Source: Antedon bifida (Eukaryota > Echinodermata > Crinoidea > Comatulida > Antedonidae). Taken from it: a DNA stretch of 64,000 bases. Of this stretch, positions 47,678-60,500 are shown piece by piece (within the stretch, counting starts at the first letter, position 1; each line of letters opens with the position of its first letter). Both the position numbers and the translations under genes were made by a program. The notes beneath the pieces are model-generated. The model had not been told where the DNA came from and ran no database searches. It saw only the letters and a program-made list of their open reading frames with translations. The stretch lies in contig OY727100.1 of the NCBI GenBank assembly GCA_963402885.1, forward strand, positions 21,051,665 to 21,115,664, given 5' to 3'.

Positions 47678-48582
47678 TTTGATCTCATCTAATTTACCTT
47701 TTGAACCAATGATGAAAAAAAAAAACTCAACTGACCCAATTCCATATTATCTATACATGAATGTTCTTAACACATTTGCTTTTCTTTATGAGTAAATAAG
47801 ATGCAAGACATTCTTGTAAATGCTGTTTTCATCTCGCTGAATTATCTTGGATCTTCATTTTTCCATCAACTGTTTTCCAGAATAATATTTTAATACTTTT
47901 ACAAATATCATTTCGTCACTCGAATCATCAATATTTGATTACCGTTGTAGCCATAAAACAGAATTGCAATTAATTCCTTTGAAAGACATAAAATAAACTT
48001 TATATTTCCTTTTTTCAAGATTTTAATGTTCAATTGACACCATTTTTATGAAAAAAATTAGGTTTTTGACAAGGTTATTAATGCAGCAAGAAGAGAATTA
48101 ACATATTATGTATTAGCAGGTGTTTTTCCTTCCTGTTTTTAAATTTTTTTTAATATAGAAGTTGGTGAAAGATGTGCAACATAATTCCACAAATGTTGTG
48201 TGATGAAACCAAAGTTGGTTTCATTTTCGTGTAAAGTTTGATCAAATGTTCTGTTTTTGCAAAGGTTGCAATATCTTTACAGGCGTGTTTTTAACCTCCC
48301 TTGTAAGCTTTTGGAAAATTGTCTTGTTAAGGTAGAATCATAACCTTCCATTAATTTTTCAAATGTTTCTGAAAAATGATCACACATGGAGGACATGTTG
48401 TCAGCTTCATTGCTAATTCATTGCTATTTTTAAATTGCGAAGGAAAGATTTATTTAAGTATAAACACTTTTATTTCCATGGTGATACACAAAAAACAGAA
48501 ATCATATTTGACACAAACATAGAAAATGCATAGTTGTTTTTATTTTTTTTTATACTTTTTTTTAGCAAAGTTTTTAGGACAT

Positions 48583-48713
48583 AAACTAGTTTGACAAAAA
48601 AGTTAGGTGTAGTGATATTCCCAAATATGGTAGTGATATGACATTATCATGTCCAAATATAGGCACATCATCATTTTTGTCACATAAAGTTTGATAGTGT
48701 AGACAGAGCTTTA
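48583..48713. mobile_element. palindromic MITE, family M, copy 12
   Basis: The left tip is lost, and it starts AAACTAGTTTGACAAAAAAG. A single core phrase is followed by GACATTATCATGTCC and the right arm GATAGTGTAGACAGAGCTTT. Confidence 0.87.
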
Positions 48714-49520
48714 GAAAGTAATGTGATACTGTAGTTAAATTGAGAATCATGTATAGGGATTGTTGAAGTTGTCTATGGGTATTACAGTAGTAGTGGTTTG
48801 AAAGTGGTATAAAAAGTGTGAGCAGTATTACAAGATTTTCTACTATTAAACACCTCCAAACCAGACTTTCTAAATACCGTAAACTCTACCATTTTGCCGC
48901 AATTTTTTTACTATTGACAAATTATTTCTGAAAGAAGACGATTTTGCCAGCTAAAGGATGTAAATTTTTTGCAGAGTGTTCATTGTTTTAAAATTAGTTT
49001 CTAATTGTGTTCAGTTTTTAGAAGATACTATGTTCTTGTGAAGGATTTTAAGCAAAATTAGAATTGACAATCTGACATTGGTGATTTGTTGTGTAATATT
49101 AGAACATTTATTGTTCTGTAATATTAGAACGCCAAGGAAATTGTCCTAACATAAAAAAGAAATGTCAAGTTTGTTTGTCATAAAATGTTTTTCGAATGTG
49201 AAAGAAGTGAGCAAGACAGGATTTGACAAATCGTAAACATAGGTGTTATTAACCTCAGTGTGTTCCTTGTTGTGCCATTATAACTCAACTGATTTGACAG
49301 TGATAAAATATCAAATGTATATTTGTTGAACATATGTTGTAATGGTTTATAAGGTTAATGGCGCTTTATTAGAAAACCTTCAATAAGGACAGTGACCTTT
49401 TCAATTTTAAAAACATTCATTTGCTAAAATTATCTAATAATTTTATATCTAATAATTCGTCACATCACAATCTGTACAAGATTTCATCTACATATTTCAT
49501 TTATTTTCGACAAAAATGTC
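48714..49520. other. intergenic, no supported feature
   Basis: AT-rich. CTGTAATATTAGAAC phrases repeat near 49090-49130. No exon is recognised. Confidence 0.4.
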
Positions 49521-49521
49521 T

Positions 49522-49691
49522 AAAGGTATGTCTACACTACCAAACTAGTTTGACAAAAGAAGTGTGATGTGCCCAAATATGGTAGTGATATGCCCAAATA
49601 AATATAGTAGTGATATGACATCATCATGTCCATATATGGGCAAATCACATTTTTTTGCAACATAAAGTTTGATAGTGTTGACAGAGCTTAA
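49522..49691. mobile_element. palindromic MITE, family M, copy 13 (full)
   Basis: AAAGGTATGTCTACACTACC on the left and TTTGATAGTGTTGACAGAGC on the right. The core has two ATGGTAGTGATATG phrases, GACATCATCATGTCC and GGGCAAATCACATTTTTTTG. Confidence 0.9.
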
Positions 49692-50920
49692 GGCTTCTAA
49701 AGAGTCAAGTCCCTGAAGGTATCATGATACATTTTGATTTTATGATCATTTGGGAAATTATCTTGTGACGTAAACACAAACTATAGTTGAAAATTGTTCT
49801 CATGAATAGATTTTATGTTAAATTAACTATCTATATTCAAATATTATTTCACCTATAAAGTTTCTATTATTTATTCATAAAGTAGTTTAAAGTGTGATAT
49901 TGTAGGTTAAATGGTTTAGTCTAAATTGTATAGTGGCTTCTATTTCGTTTAAATGGTTTGTCACATTTCAAATATAAACAATTACTTACTGGTTCAGTGA
50001 ACGACATAAAACTCTTAATGTTTCAAAGGCCATTACATTTTGTAACTGTTACTAAATAGATAAAAAATGAACGAGAAATAAAAACTTTATTCTCTCGCAA
50101 ATGATTTATTTTAGCTTAGAAATGTTTTATGTGAAGTTATAAAATATTACAGAAGATGATTCCATCGACATACTGTTATTATACTTTTGCATATCCCATA
50201 ACAACCATTATTACATAATGTATTTGGAAGAAATGTACAATAACTTTGGTTCCAAGGACACATGTATAATAATTTGTCTTCTTTTACATATCTCATAACT
50301 CCAAAGATTTTACTATCCACTCTTTTTAAATTTAATTTAAAAATTGTAAAGACATACTGTACCATATAACGAATTGTGTTAATAGATTTTTTAAAATTGT
50401 GATGGATTCCCTTATCTGTTTATCCAATGCACTACTTTCTTTACATGCAACTGTACTGTTTTCCAGTGACTACTGAAAATAGTTGAGTTGATAGTATATT
50501 TCGTTGATGCATTACTCCATTTATAAAGTAGAGAAAATAAAAACATTTCAAATTGTCTGTAGGCCTATATTGTACAAAATATTTAAGATGATTAAATTCA
50601 GTATATTGAATTTGTTTGCTGTTTACTGAAACAGTGAAAGTACCTGTCAATGTCTGTTTGATGATGATGGTGTTGCTATGTATGGGCTGTCAACATAATG
50701 CTTAGAGTATCTACAATACTATATTTACACAAAACACTAAGTGCAGACAATACAGGTAGGTTGTGTCCTTGATTAAACTGCACATGTAATCCTCAATTAC
50801 AATAGTATTCATGTTTAGAAAAAAAGAAGGTACATTTTGAAGTACATTTACAATTGTCATTGTTAATCAATGAAACTTGACTTGAATAGATTTTGCTATT
50901 TTAGTGCTAGTTTATACTGT

Positions 50921-51605
50921 ATTGAAATCAAGGTTGGTTACCAAAAATATACAGAAACCGGTTTAATGCTAATCTGCCTTGTTCAGACAGTAACCTGTGT
51001 CACTTCTGACGGATCACAGATGAATGACTAAAAGTAGTGCAGGTTTTCTTCATCTTGAATATTGAAATCTAAGTTGGTACCGAAAGTGAAAAAGTTTATG
51101 CTAATCTATACTGCCTTGTTCAGACAGTAACTTTTGTTAATCCGGATCACAGACAAATGACTAGAGTAGTGCAGGTTTTCTTCATCTTGAATATTGAAAT
51201 CTAAGTTGTTACTGAAAGTGAAGCAGTTTATGCTAATCTACTGCCTTGTTCAGACAGTAACTTTTGTTAATCCGGATCACAGACAAATGGCTAGAGTAGT
51301 GCAGGTTTTCTTCATCTTGAATATTGAAATCTAAGTTGGTACTGAAAGTGAAGCAGTTTATGCTAATCTACTGCCTTGTTCAGGAAGTAACTTTTGTTAA
51401 TCCGGATCACAGATAAATGACTAAAGTAGTGCATGTTTTCTTCATAGTGCAGGTTTCCTTTGGTTGGTACTGAAAGTGAAACAGTTTATGCAAATCTACT
51501 GCCTTGTTCAGACAGTAATCTTGTCAGTCGTAATCACACTGACGATATCTGAAGTACATATAGTGCAGGTTTTTCTTCATTCTGATTAGTGAAAACTAGG
51601 TTGGT
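50921..51605 (+). repeat. tandem array, about 130-bp unit, about five copies
   Basis: Unit starts ATTGAAATCTAAGTTGGT at 50921, 51061, 51193 and 51323, with a shortened unit after 51440. Each has GTTTATGCTAATCTACTGCC, TTGTTCAGACAGTAAC, CCGGATCACAGACAAATG and AGTGCAGGTTTTCTTCATC. The middle units are most alike. Confidence 0.93.
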
Positions 51606-51636
51606 TTAGTGTGTACAAGAAGGGAAACTATTATGT

Positions 51637-51686
51637 GGACACTTTGTTAGAACCCAAAAGTGTCCCCTTTATAGGAGTTCTAATTT
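51637..51686. mobile_element. pogo/Tigger-like MITE remnant (copy 4)
   Basis: TTAGAACCCAAAAGTGTCCC and TTTATAGGAGTTCTA are the paired ends of the family seen at 484 and 59269. Only about 50 bases remain. Confidence 0.45.
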
Positions 51687-53850
51687 TACATATTTAAATT
51701 TATTTACAAATTGTTTGAGGAATATCACTTCACCAGGTGTATCTTTATAACATACTAACTATAATTGTCTCTGAATTTCTTGTACAAATATAACTGTCAG
51801 CCCAGTAGCAAATATCCTATTAGATCATTATTGCCATAATTGCTTTAGAGAAATCCAATTTGTGTATTTACACAAAAAACTATCAATTAGTGTCAATGTA
51901 GAATAAGCTCTAAGGAATGAGAAAATTGTTCTCCCTGCTCAAAGGAACTCCATTAATCTTTAGTTGGTTATATTAATGCGATACAATTACAATTCCCCTG
52001 TCAAAACCTTTCAAAGAACGTGTTATATTAAAGGTGTATATATTGCAAACATTTATATTATCAAGTTGTGCAGAAAGAAAGAGTTGTTCTCCAAGATTTC
52101 AGACAAAACTTCATGTTTACCAACTTTTTTCTCCAAATTTGATACATTGAATGACCGATATTACAAAGTACAATACATACAATACAAGTACAATAAGTAG
52201 AATGGGTGTATATGATGATAAAGCTTGTTAATGAAAAGGATTTTGTTGTGGAAAAAAAGTCTAATCAGTTTGTATCAAATAAAGAAAAAAAATTACTGTA
52301 CAGAAAATCAGTGATTGCAGAGTGAGAGTGAGAGTGAGACAAGGCCTCTATTACAATGAATGCTAAGACAAGTTAAAAACTTATTTCCACTTTATACAAT
52401 TCCTAGAAACAAAGAAATGATGATGATACTTGTTGGTTGCAATGTATTCACTTTCCTTCACATCTTGGTTAAACTGTTTATCAAAAAAGGAAATAGTTTA
52501 GAAAGATGAGAAAACGGTTTTAAAGAACACACACATAGTGTTTTGGTTAGACATGCTCCAAGTCTGTATTTATTGACTTTTTTATGTCATTCCACACATC
52601 GTTTTTATTTTTGTCTGAAAATCCAAACTCAAGTAATACATGTATGAAACGCCATATGTGCAAAAATATTTATATTTTTACTAATATTAAGACAAAACTC
52701 CGTCTGGAGTCCAGACTATGTTTTGGTATAAACTACCAAAGCAACTTATTACTTCTGAGAATACTGGATGTTCTTTTCTAGTTCACCAAAATAATTTTAG
52801 ATGAATTTGAATTTTCTTAATCTTTATCAAGACTGACAGTGAGCTGTCTTACAAAAAGCCAAAGAAAGAAGAAAATTAGAATATTAAAATAAACAAGTGG
52901 AGTCAGAAATAGAGTAAAGTTTAAATTCAATTACAAACTAAAATATTAGCAAGATACTTTTCATATAACATTTCAGTGTACTTCACATCTGTATTTCGTC
53001 TGATGCTGAGTTGTCTTGCTGCTTTGTATGGTGTACTGCCAAAGACCTGTCAGAAAGCATAACAATGTGGTAGATGTCTGTTAGCGTTCTTGTACAAGAG
53101 GCAGTGAGCACAGCGTGGGCAACAAACTTACAATGTTCCAACTGTCATCTGTTGTTTCATAATATTTTAGTTGACTTGCTCTTTATAATTTCTTAGAATG
53201 TTTCTAATTTAGTTTTTATTTCTTAATTTGAGAGTAAAAGAAAAAAGAGAAAGTAGCGTCAGTTAATAAAATATTATTTATTATTTAAACTCCAAATTCA
53301 GATTTTTAGCAATACTGCTAATCAAAATTAGTTAATACAAATTTTCCATTCAAATCAAATTTTCTAATAATCTGTGGAATATAATATTACAGTAGAAACA
53401 TTTTTTTAATGATATTTGGTCATTTAGTTTTAATCTCCAGATTTGTTGTTTGATATCCTTGTCTCACTCTGCCATATCGAATAAATACAGTGATTTTATT
53501 TAGCTTTAGTCTCTAGAGCATTTAGTTTGTCATCTGAAGTGTAATAAATATAGCAAGATTACATCTCTCATTGTTCGAACAAGAAAGAGGGGAAATTTAT
53601 TTAATTATTTCTATGCACATTTTTTATACAGCAATATTAATTGTCTAAAGTACTATAAATATAATGAAAGGGACTGACACAGCTGTGTACATAACTGTAT
53701 GTCAGATTATATAAATGGGCTTATAAATAGTTTTATACATAATGGAAAGTGATTGTAGGCATTTTGTTTGATTGAAATGAATACTGTGTTTTTCTTTTTA
53801 TTTTCAATGTCTGAGCAGTATTTATGTAAAGATGAAAAGTTCATCTTCCT
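51687..53850. other. intergenic or 5' region, no supported exon
   Basis: AT-rich, with a short GTGAGA microsatellite at about 52321. Open frames here lack conserved content. Part may be intron if the adenylyl cyclase gene has upstream non-coding exons. Confidence 0.4.
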
Positions 53851-54208
53851 ATTTTGAGAAAAATGATTTGGAAGATTTAGGTATTTTACAAAATAAATTA
53901 TTATTGAAACTGAAGTTGATATGTCTTGCTAAGAATAAAGAAAAGAAAATTCAAAATAAACATATTTTGAGAGAAATTGTTTAGAAGATTTAGGTATTTT
54001 AGAAAATAAATTATTATTGAAACTGAAGTTGAGATGTCTTGCTAAGAATAAAGAAAAGAAAATTCAAAATAAACATATTTTGAGAGAAATGGTTTGGAAG
54101 ATTTAGGTATTTTAGAAAATAAATTATTGAAACTGAAGTTGAGCTGTCTTGCTAAGAATAAAGAAAAGAAATCCAAAATAAACGTATTTTGAGAGAAATG
54201 GTTTTATG
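53851..54208 (+). repeat. tandem array, 113-bp unit, about 3.2 copies
   Basis: Units start ATTTTGAGA at 53851, 53964, 54077 and 54186. Each reads GAAGATTTAGGTATTTTA, AAACTGAAGTTGA and TCTTGCTAAGAATAAAG. Few differences separate the copies, so this is a fairly recent expansion. It ends about 330 bases before the cyclase start codon. Confidence 0.95.
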
Positions 54209-54444
54209 TATTTTGGAACATACAGTAAATTTGAACAAATTTAGTAAACAATTGTGCTTTTTCCTTCTTTCTCTATAAATTGTATTTTATTAATTTGTAT
54301 TTACAGTATTGTATGCTACTGTGCGGACCAAATTGATGATAATATATGGATTGAATGATTTTAATAAGTTCATTGTACATTAAAATTGTTCATTATTTTC
54401 AATTTTCATATCTTTTGATGATTTTATTTATTCCTTTTTTTTCA

Positions 54445-54537
54445 GTGAAAATGAAAATTGTCGTAACCATGGAAATAATACATAACATGCAAAATAACAG
54501 AAAAATGTAAAGAAATCGTCTTGCTGAAAACGGAAAA
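54445..54537 (+). other. possible 5' UTR exon part of the adenylyl cyclase gene
   Basis: TTCCTTTTTTTTCAG ending at 54445 is a strong acceptor-like sequence about 93 bases before the start codon. It suggests that the first coding exon begins with 5' UTR joined to an upstream non-coding exon that I could not identify. Confidence 0.4.
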
Positions 54538-57500
54538 ATGTCTGCAAAAGAATATTACCAAATGAGACACCCTCATGGAGACTTTATGAACTTTGGTTCA
54601 CTCGAGGACTTTTTAGAAGAACGAGGAAACACGATTGACCATGCGGGTTGGTCTTTGCGCCATCTTCAACGTAAATTCCGAGGAATGGACATTGAGGATT
54701 TGTACCAGAAATATTGCGTGTGGTTGAAAAGAGCATTGCTGTCACTGTTCTGTTTGATGGGATTGTTAAACGCTGCATGTATGCTAGTTATAAATGTTAT
54801 TTGTCATAAGGTACGTTTTAGAATTCTAATTCATTCTTTAAATTAGAAATATTTTACTTTTATTACTTGGAAAAATTGAGACCAACGGCAGTGAAAAGCA
54901 TTTGAAATGTCAACTTGCTAGAGGAGGCCAACTTTGGAAAATCTCGTCAACATTTTTTATTTCTTTAATGGAATATAAGTCTGTGTTCTTCTATGAGCTG
55001 CATAGAGAAATGTTTAGATTCGGGAACAAAATGAGTCATACTCTTAAGGTGAAATGGGTATATAATACAGATACCTTTCTTTCATATATTCAATAAGTTG
55101 TAATAATAAATTTAGTTAATGTTCCTATATTTAATTTATTCGTCTAGTTCATATTTGTTAAACTAAAATAACATTCCTAAAATATGACAGTGGCTTCTAA
55201 CCTAGTATAATCTGTGATGGAGTCTGTTATTAAATCTTCCAGACTTCAACTCTCCGTGCCATATTATCAGTTTGGAATCACAGCCCCAGATGTATTTATT
55301 TGTTCAATTAATGTGAACAAATTGTGTTAGACACTTGAGTAAATACCCACAGAAAATCAAAGGATTATTAAGAGGAATTAATTAATATATGTTGATAGCT
55401 GGTAAATTGACATAGCTAGCCAGACTTTACTTTAGAGATTTTGTAAAGGTATAGTTTTTTTTCAAGTGTATGTTTCATTGATACAAAATTAAAAGTCAAA
55501 CAATTCCAAGTTTTTGGTGTTTTTTTGCAACTTTAAAATGGGTACTATTGCGTGGTAGGTGGATCTATTGCATGGTTAACAGTTAATATACTCCAAGTCA
55601 TTGGTTCAACTCCTTGTTTCATACTTAGAGAATAAATCTTACTATGTATCTTCAAGATATCACTTATGGCAAAAACATTGGTTAGATTTTGCAATAATTA
55701 AGTTAGTTTTCAAAATAACTTAAGCAAATGGATAATAAAGTTTTTTTCAATTGATATGATGATATTTAGGAATTGAATAATAACCAATATATTTCATTCT
55801 TTTGCAATGCATAGTTTTTTTAGAAAATTTAGAAAACAGATTATGAAAATGCTATTCCTAAAGGTTCAAGTTTATATCTGTCACATGATATTATCGCCTG
55901 TGGGTTTATTACTTGATATGTTTGTTTAAATGGTGAATTTGTTTACTCCGCCCATTTATGCTCGTGGGTTTGTTTTTTAATTGGTTTATTAATTACAATC
56001 GTTTATTTTTCTTCTACTCTAGTTATATTTATTATAGACCTCCCAGGTATTTAGGTTTTTCTGAATTCTCTATCTTAAAAATTTACATTTTACATCAAAT
56101 TTATTCAATAAGATTTTAAGTACCGGTAGCTCATAATTACTTACTTGTAATTTGGCAAAATACCATATTTACAATTTTTTTTTATTGGAATATGGTATTT
56201 TGTTGAATTACAAGTAATTATTATTATTACAATCTTATTTAATCAATTTTATGTAAAAAGTTAATTTGTTTTATTGTATTTAGCAAACTGTTAAGTTTTC
56301 TTTCCATACATTTAAAGGTAATACTAGGCATACCTTAGTTTTAGTTAAAAGCCCAGTATACCTTGGTCCTTGAATACACTTTACCAGATTTAATGTCTCT
56401 TGTGGGCCTATCCCTGAATCAGTCCTGCGCAAATTTACTCCAAAAAAAAACGAATCCAATTTCAAGGACTGTAATTTATGTAAACTAAAATGTTGTCATT
56501 TTAAAATGGATATTTAAAAGAATAATGTTTTGTATATCTTATTTTTGTCAACAGGATCATCTTCGTTGGGAGCAGCTTAGTCTACTACTTATATCTTCTC
56601 TTATATTCTTAGTTTTCTTTATCGTCACAAATCTCGACACAATTGTACGTGGACTTATGCTAACTATTTCAATCATAGTCTGGTTAAACATTGTAATAAC
56701 GACATATATAGTCATTGCGCTGCAAAAGGTGCATTATCCATTTGATGAAGTCGGAACGATTATACTAATTACTGTGTTGGTGTACACGATGTTACCGTTG
56801 TCACGGATTCAAGCGGTGGTTATTGGAGTTATAACTTGTTTTCCACATATTGTGTTATTAGCAGTGCTTTCAAAAGAGAACAGTAATGTAACGGACAATG
56901 ACATTCTTCTTCAAGTGAGTACCTTTTTATATCGGGGCCTTTAATCTTTTACGCAACGCAATGGTGTACACACAGCGCAAATGAGTTGACCAATCACAAG
57001 CAACAGTTTGGATGTCCATCGCGTCATGATTGGTCTAATTACTTGTGTTGTGCTTACGTCTTTGCATTGCGTCCTAGTCGGTGAGATTCCATGTCAAAAA
57101 TAATTGTACTACAGTTTACTGCAGTAAACTACATTTTGTTTATGCTTTAACATTGTTTATGCAAGAATTTAGCAACTTTTATTGGGGGATGAGTGACTGC
57201 CTAAACATAAAAAAATATATATTTACTGCAGTAATAGAATAATTTTGGCATAAAGAACATTTTTTAATTGAATATTTATTCATTAATGTATATTTTTGTT
57301 TTACATTCATCCATACAACTATTTATTCCAATACAATGAATACAACAGACATTTTTTTTCCACAAATTTTGTTCTAACATTTTTTTTGGTTGTCTATTTC
57401 AGATTTTTGCAAATTTAGTAATTTTCGTTTGTGTAAACTTCACTGGGTTGTATCATAAACATTTGCTGGATATAGCGCAACGACGTACTTTTCTAGATAC

Positions 57501-60500
57501 AAGAAGCTGTATAGAGTCCAGGATCAAGCTAGAACATTCTCAAGCCCAACAGGTGAGTCATAATAATAATATCCTGGATTTATATAGCGCCTAATGTTGT
57601 GAAATCTCTAAACGCTGTAACTAATACGATAAAAGGGATTCCAACCATGTCAAAAAAAACCTCAAACCAAAGTAAGGGGATACGCTTTCGTCGCTAACCA
57701 GGGATTCCGATTGGTCTAATTAAACCCCAGTCAGCACCAGTTGTGTCTTGGTCATCCCGCACTCAGGGGCCTCCTACCCTACTTAAACTAGATCTGAAAC
57801 CATCTAGGTGGCATGGTAAAGGAGAAAAAAGTGGATTAATATGCTTCATTAAACAAGTATGTCTTAAGAAGCCTCTTAAAAAGAGCCACAGACTGTGCAT
57901 CTTTAATACAGTTTGGAAGAGAATTCCAAAGCATAGGAGCTTCATAAGATAATACACGATGGCCATATTTGAGCGTTAATGTTTAGTTCTATTGCATGCC
58001 TCCATTCAGTTCTACTGCATCATAAATTTCTGTTTTGTTTTATTAAATCGTTCTATTGCACATTCAGTTTGTTGTAATCTTTTTTGAGAATTTTGTGCAA
58101 CGCAAGACTAGTGAAACTTGAGCATTCGAAAATCAACCTGTACTGTTCTACTAGGCGGTTGTTTTAATGGTCTAGTCTCGCGTCTATAACTGTACAGATA
58201 GACTCCTACATCTTTCTATTAATGGGTGGCTAGTTGGTGACAGGAACTCTAGTTGATCATACCCAGTACCGTTTTGATTTTACGATCATTCGGCAAAACA
58301 CCTCACAACGAAAATCAACCTAGTGCTCTACTCTGCGGCCTAAAATCTTGCTTAATGGTCCAGTCTAGCTACTTATGTAGCTTCAACAATAATTAAAGAT
58401 GAAAGCAGTGGATTAATTGAATATTATAGTAATAATAATATTATAAAATGATATCATTAGAACAGTTACAATAAAATGAATATGTTCATCCTTTAAAAGC
58501 CTTTTTCAACTCATGCAAATATTCACTCGATTCATAAACATTCATTATTTGTATAATTTTAGTCAGTGATTACAGAATTGCTTATGCTCAATATATTTTG
58601 CAGTTTTGTTTAAAGGTTTCCATGGCAAATAAACACTAGTAAAGTACTTCTGTTTTATACATCACACCGTGCATACAATAATAGCTAAAACGGAAATAAA
58701 GAAAATGTATTGCATAATATAATTGACTGCAGAAGATTAATATGGGATAATACAACAACAACATAAACATTGTGACATTCTCAACTCTGTTTCCTTTTTA
58801 GGAATTATTTTGATGTACTTTAACCTTTCTTCTTTAATAATAGCATTTTTCAGTTATTTTTATCAAATGTAAATATTAAGTAGTTTATTGATGGTATTAA
58901 TGTCTAAGACTTAGATCAAGATAGCTTCATTTAAATTACAACACGCCTATTTAAAGCGCATATAAAGCTCTCTCCTACAATGAAACGATGATTTGTTCGT
59001 CTACGGATTACATTGATAACAATTGCTTTGAAGAAATGCCCGTAAACCGACTCAAAAAGTCATTCCACATCTAGTTTTACCATCAAAGTTAATTGAATCA
59101 TGCAGTTATATCTTAGAGAATTTATTTATCCTAACATTTCTTCTATTAAAGTATTGTTTCTTTAAGACAAAATCGAAAAAACTATAGCTAATTTATATCT
59201 GTTTGAATTTATTTCTTTGAATTTAAATTGATGTGTTTTATGTGTTTTTAATCTTCTATTATACAAATACAGTAGAACCCCTATTAAAGAGTTGCTTTTG
59301 GGGTCCAACAAAATGTCCCCTAATGGAGTCCCTTGAATAGGTTTGGCCTTAGTGTTAAAATGTACATTGACCCTTGTTTGTTTCATAGTAAAGTGTCCCT
59401 AAAAAGAGGGGTTCTAGTAGTGCCGTAACAGCTATGAGTTCTCCCTGGCTAAACCCAGGGACCTCAAGGCTTTAAGGGACCCAGAACATAGCCACAAAGC
59501 AACTACCCAGCGTTGGAGGGCCCCTTAGGAGTGCTAAACCAGGGGCCTTTGCCCCCTGCATTATGCCACTGGGTTCTAGAAGATCATTCACTTTTTTAAA
59601 GTGAATTCTTATTCAGTAATTGCAACATTAACAACGATTTAACTCAAATCGCATCAGTAAATATCTCATCTACAAACTTGAAAGTGCTTGTGAGTGATAC
59701 ATTTAAATTTTGATTGGTGTGGTAAAATTTAAATTATTTTTAAGAGATGAGATTTGTTGATCCTTTTAAAAAGTATTACTCTAGTTGAACTATACTTGAA
59801 CTCCATGTTTTATTTCTCACTTATTGATATTTCAGTTGACAAATTCATTGAAAAGTATGTCTAGTATGCTGTGTTATTTACGATGGGTTAGGAATTAAAA
59901 AAAAGTGATGCATTTTCTGGAAGTCTCTGGATTTAACTCTGTAATTAATCATTCCTAATGGGCAGACCTATGGAGTTATGCTTTCATATTGTACGCGGCG
60001 TACAACTCCATAGGTCTGAACCAGGAAAAGATTAGTGGAAGCCACCTCGTATGACACTACTCTTTCGTTTGTTACGACAGCTCAAGGTACAAGATTAGTG
60101 AACGCCGCTTACGATACGAAAGCCATGCATCAACGATTTTGACCTCTAACCAATCAAATTTACTCCTGCATACCAAATCGGTGACAATTCAGTTTGAAAC
60201 GAAAGCGTTAGTTAGGCAAATCTGTACACTTTTCTGTTACGACGCTAATTATAATATGACATTGCTTGCGATACGAAAGCATAACTCCATAGATCTGAAC
60301 ATACCCTTAGCTTGACTACAGAGGCCAAAGCCCCCCCTTTCCCTCTCCGGCAAATTTTCAGGGACCACACATGTCGTTTGGAACTGTGTAGTATAGTCTC
60401 GTTTCAGATATAAACAAAGGACTTTTATGAGAATTCTATATGCAAATCGTGCTACTTTTGTGCAATAATTGTTATTCGATTTAGATGTTACGGCTGACAT

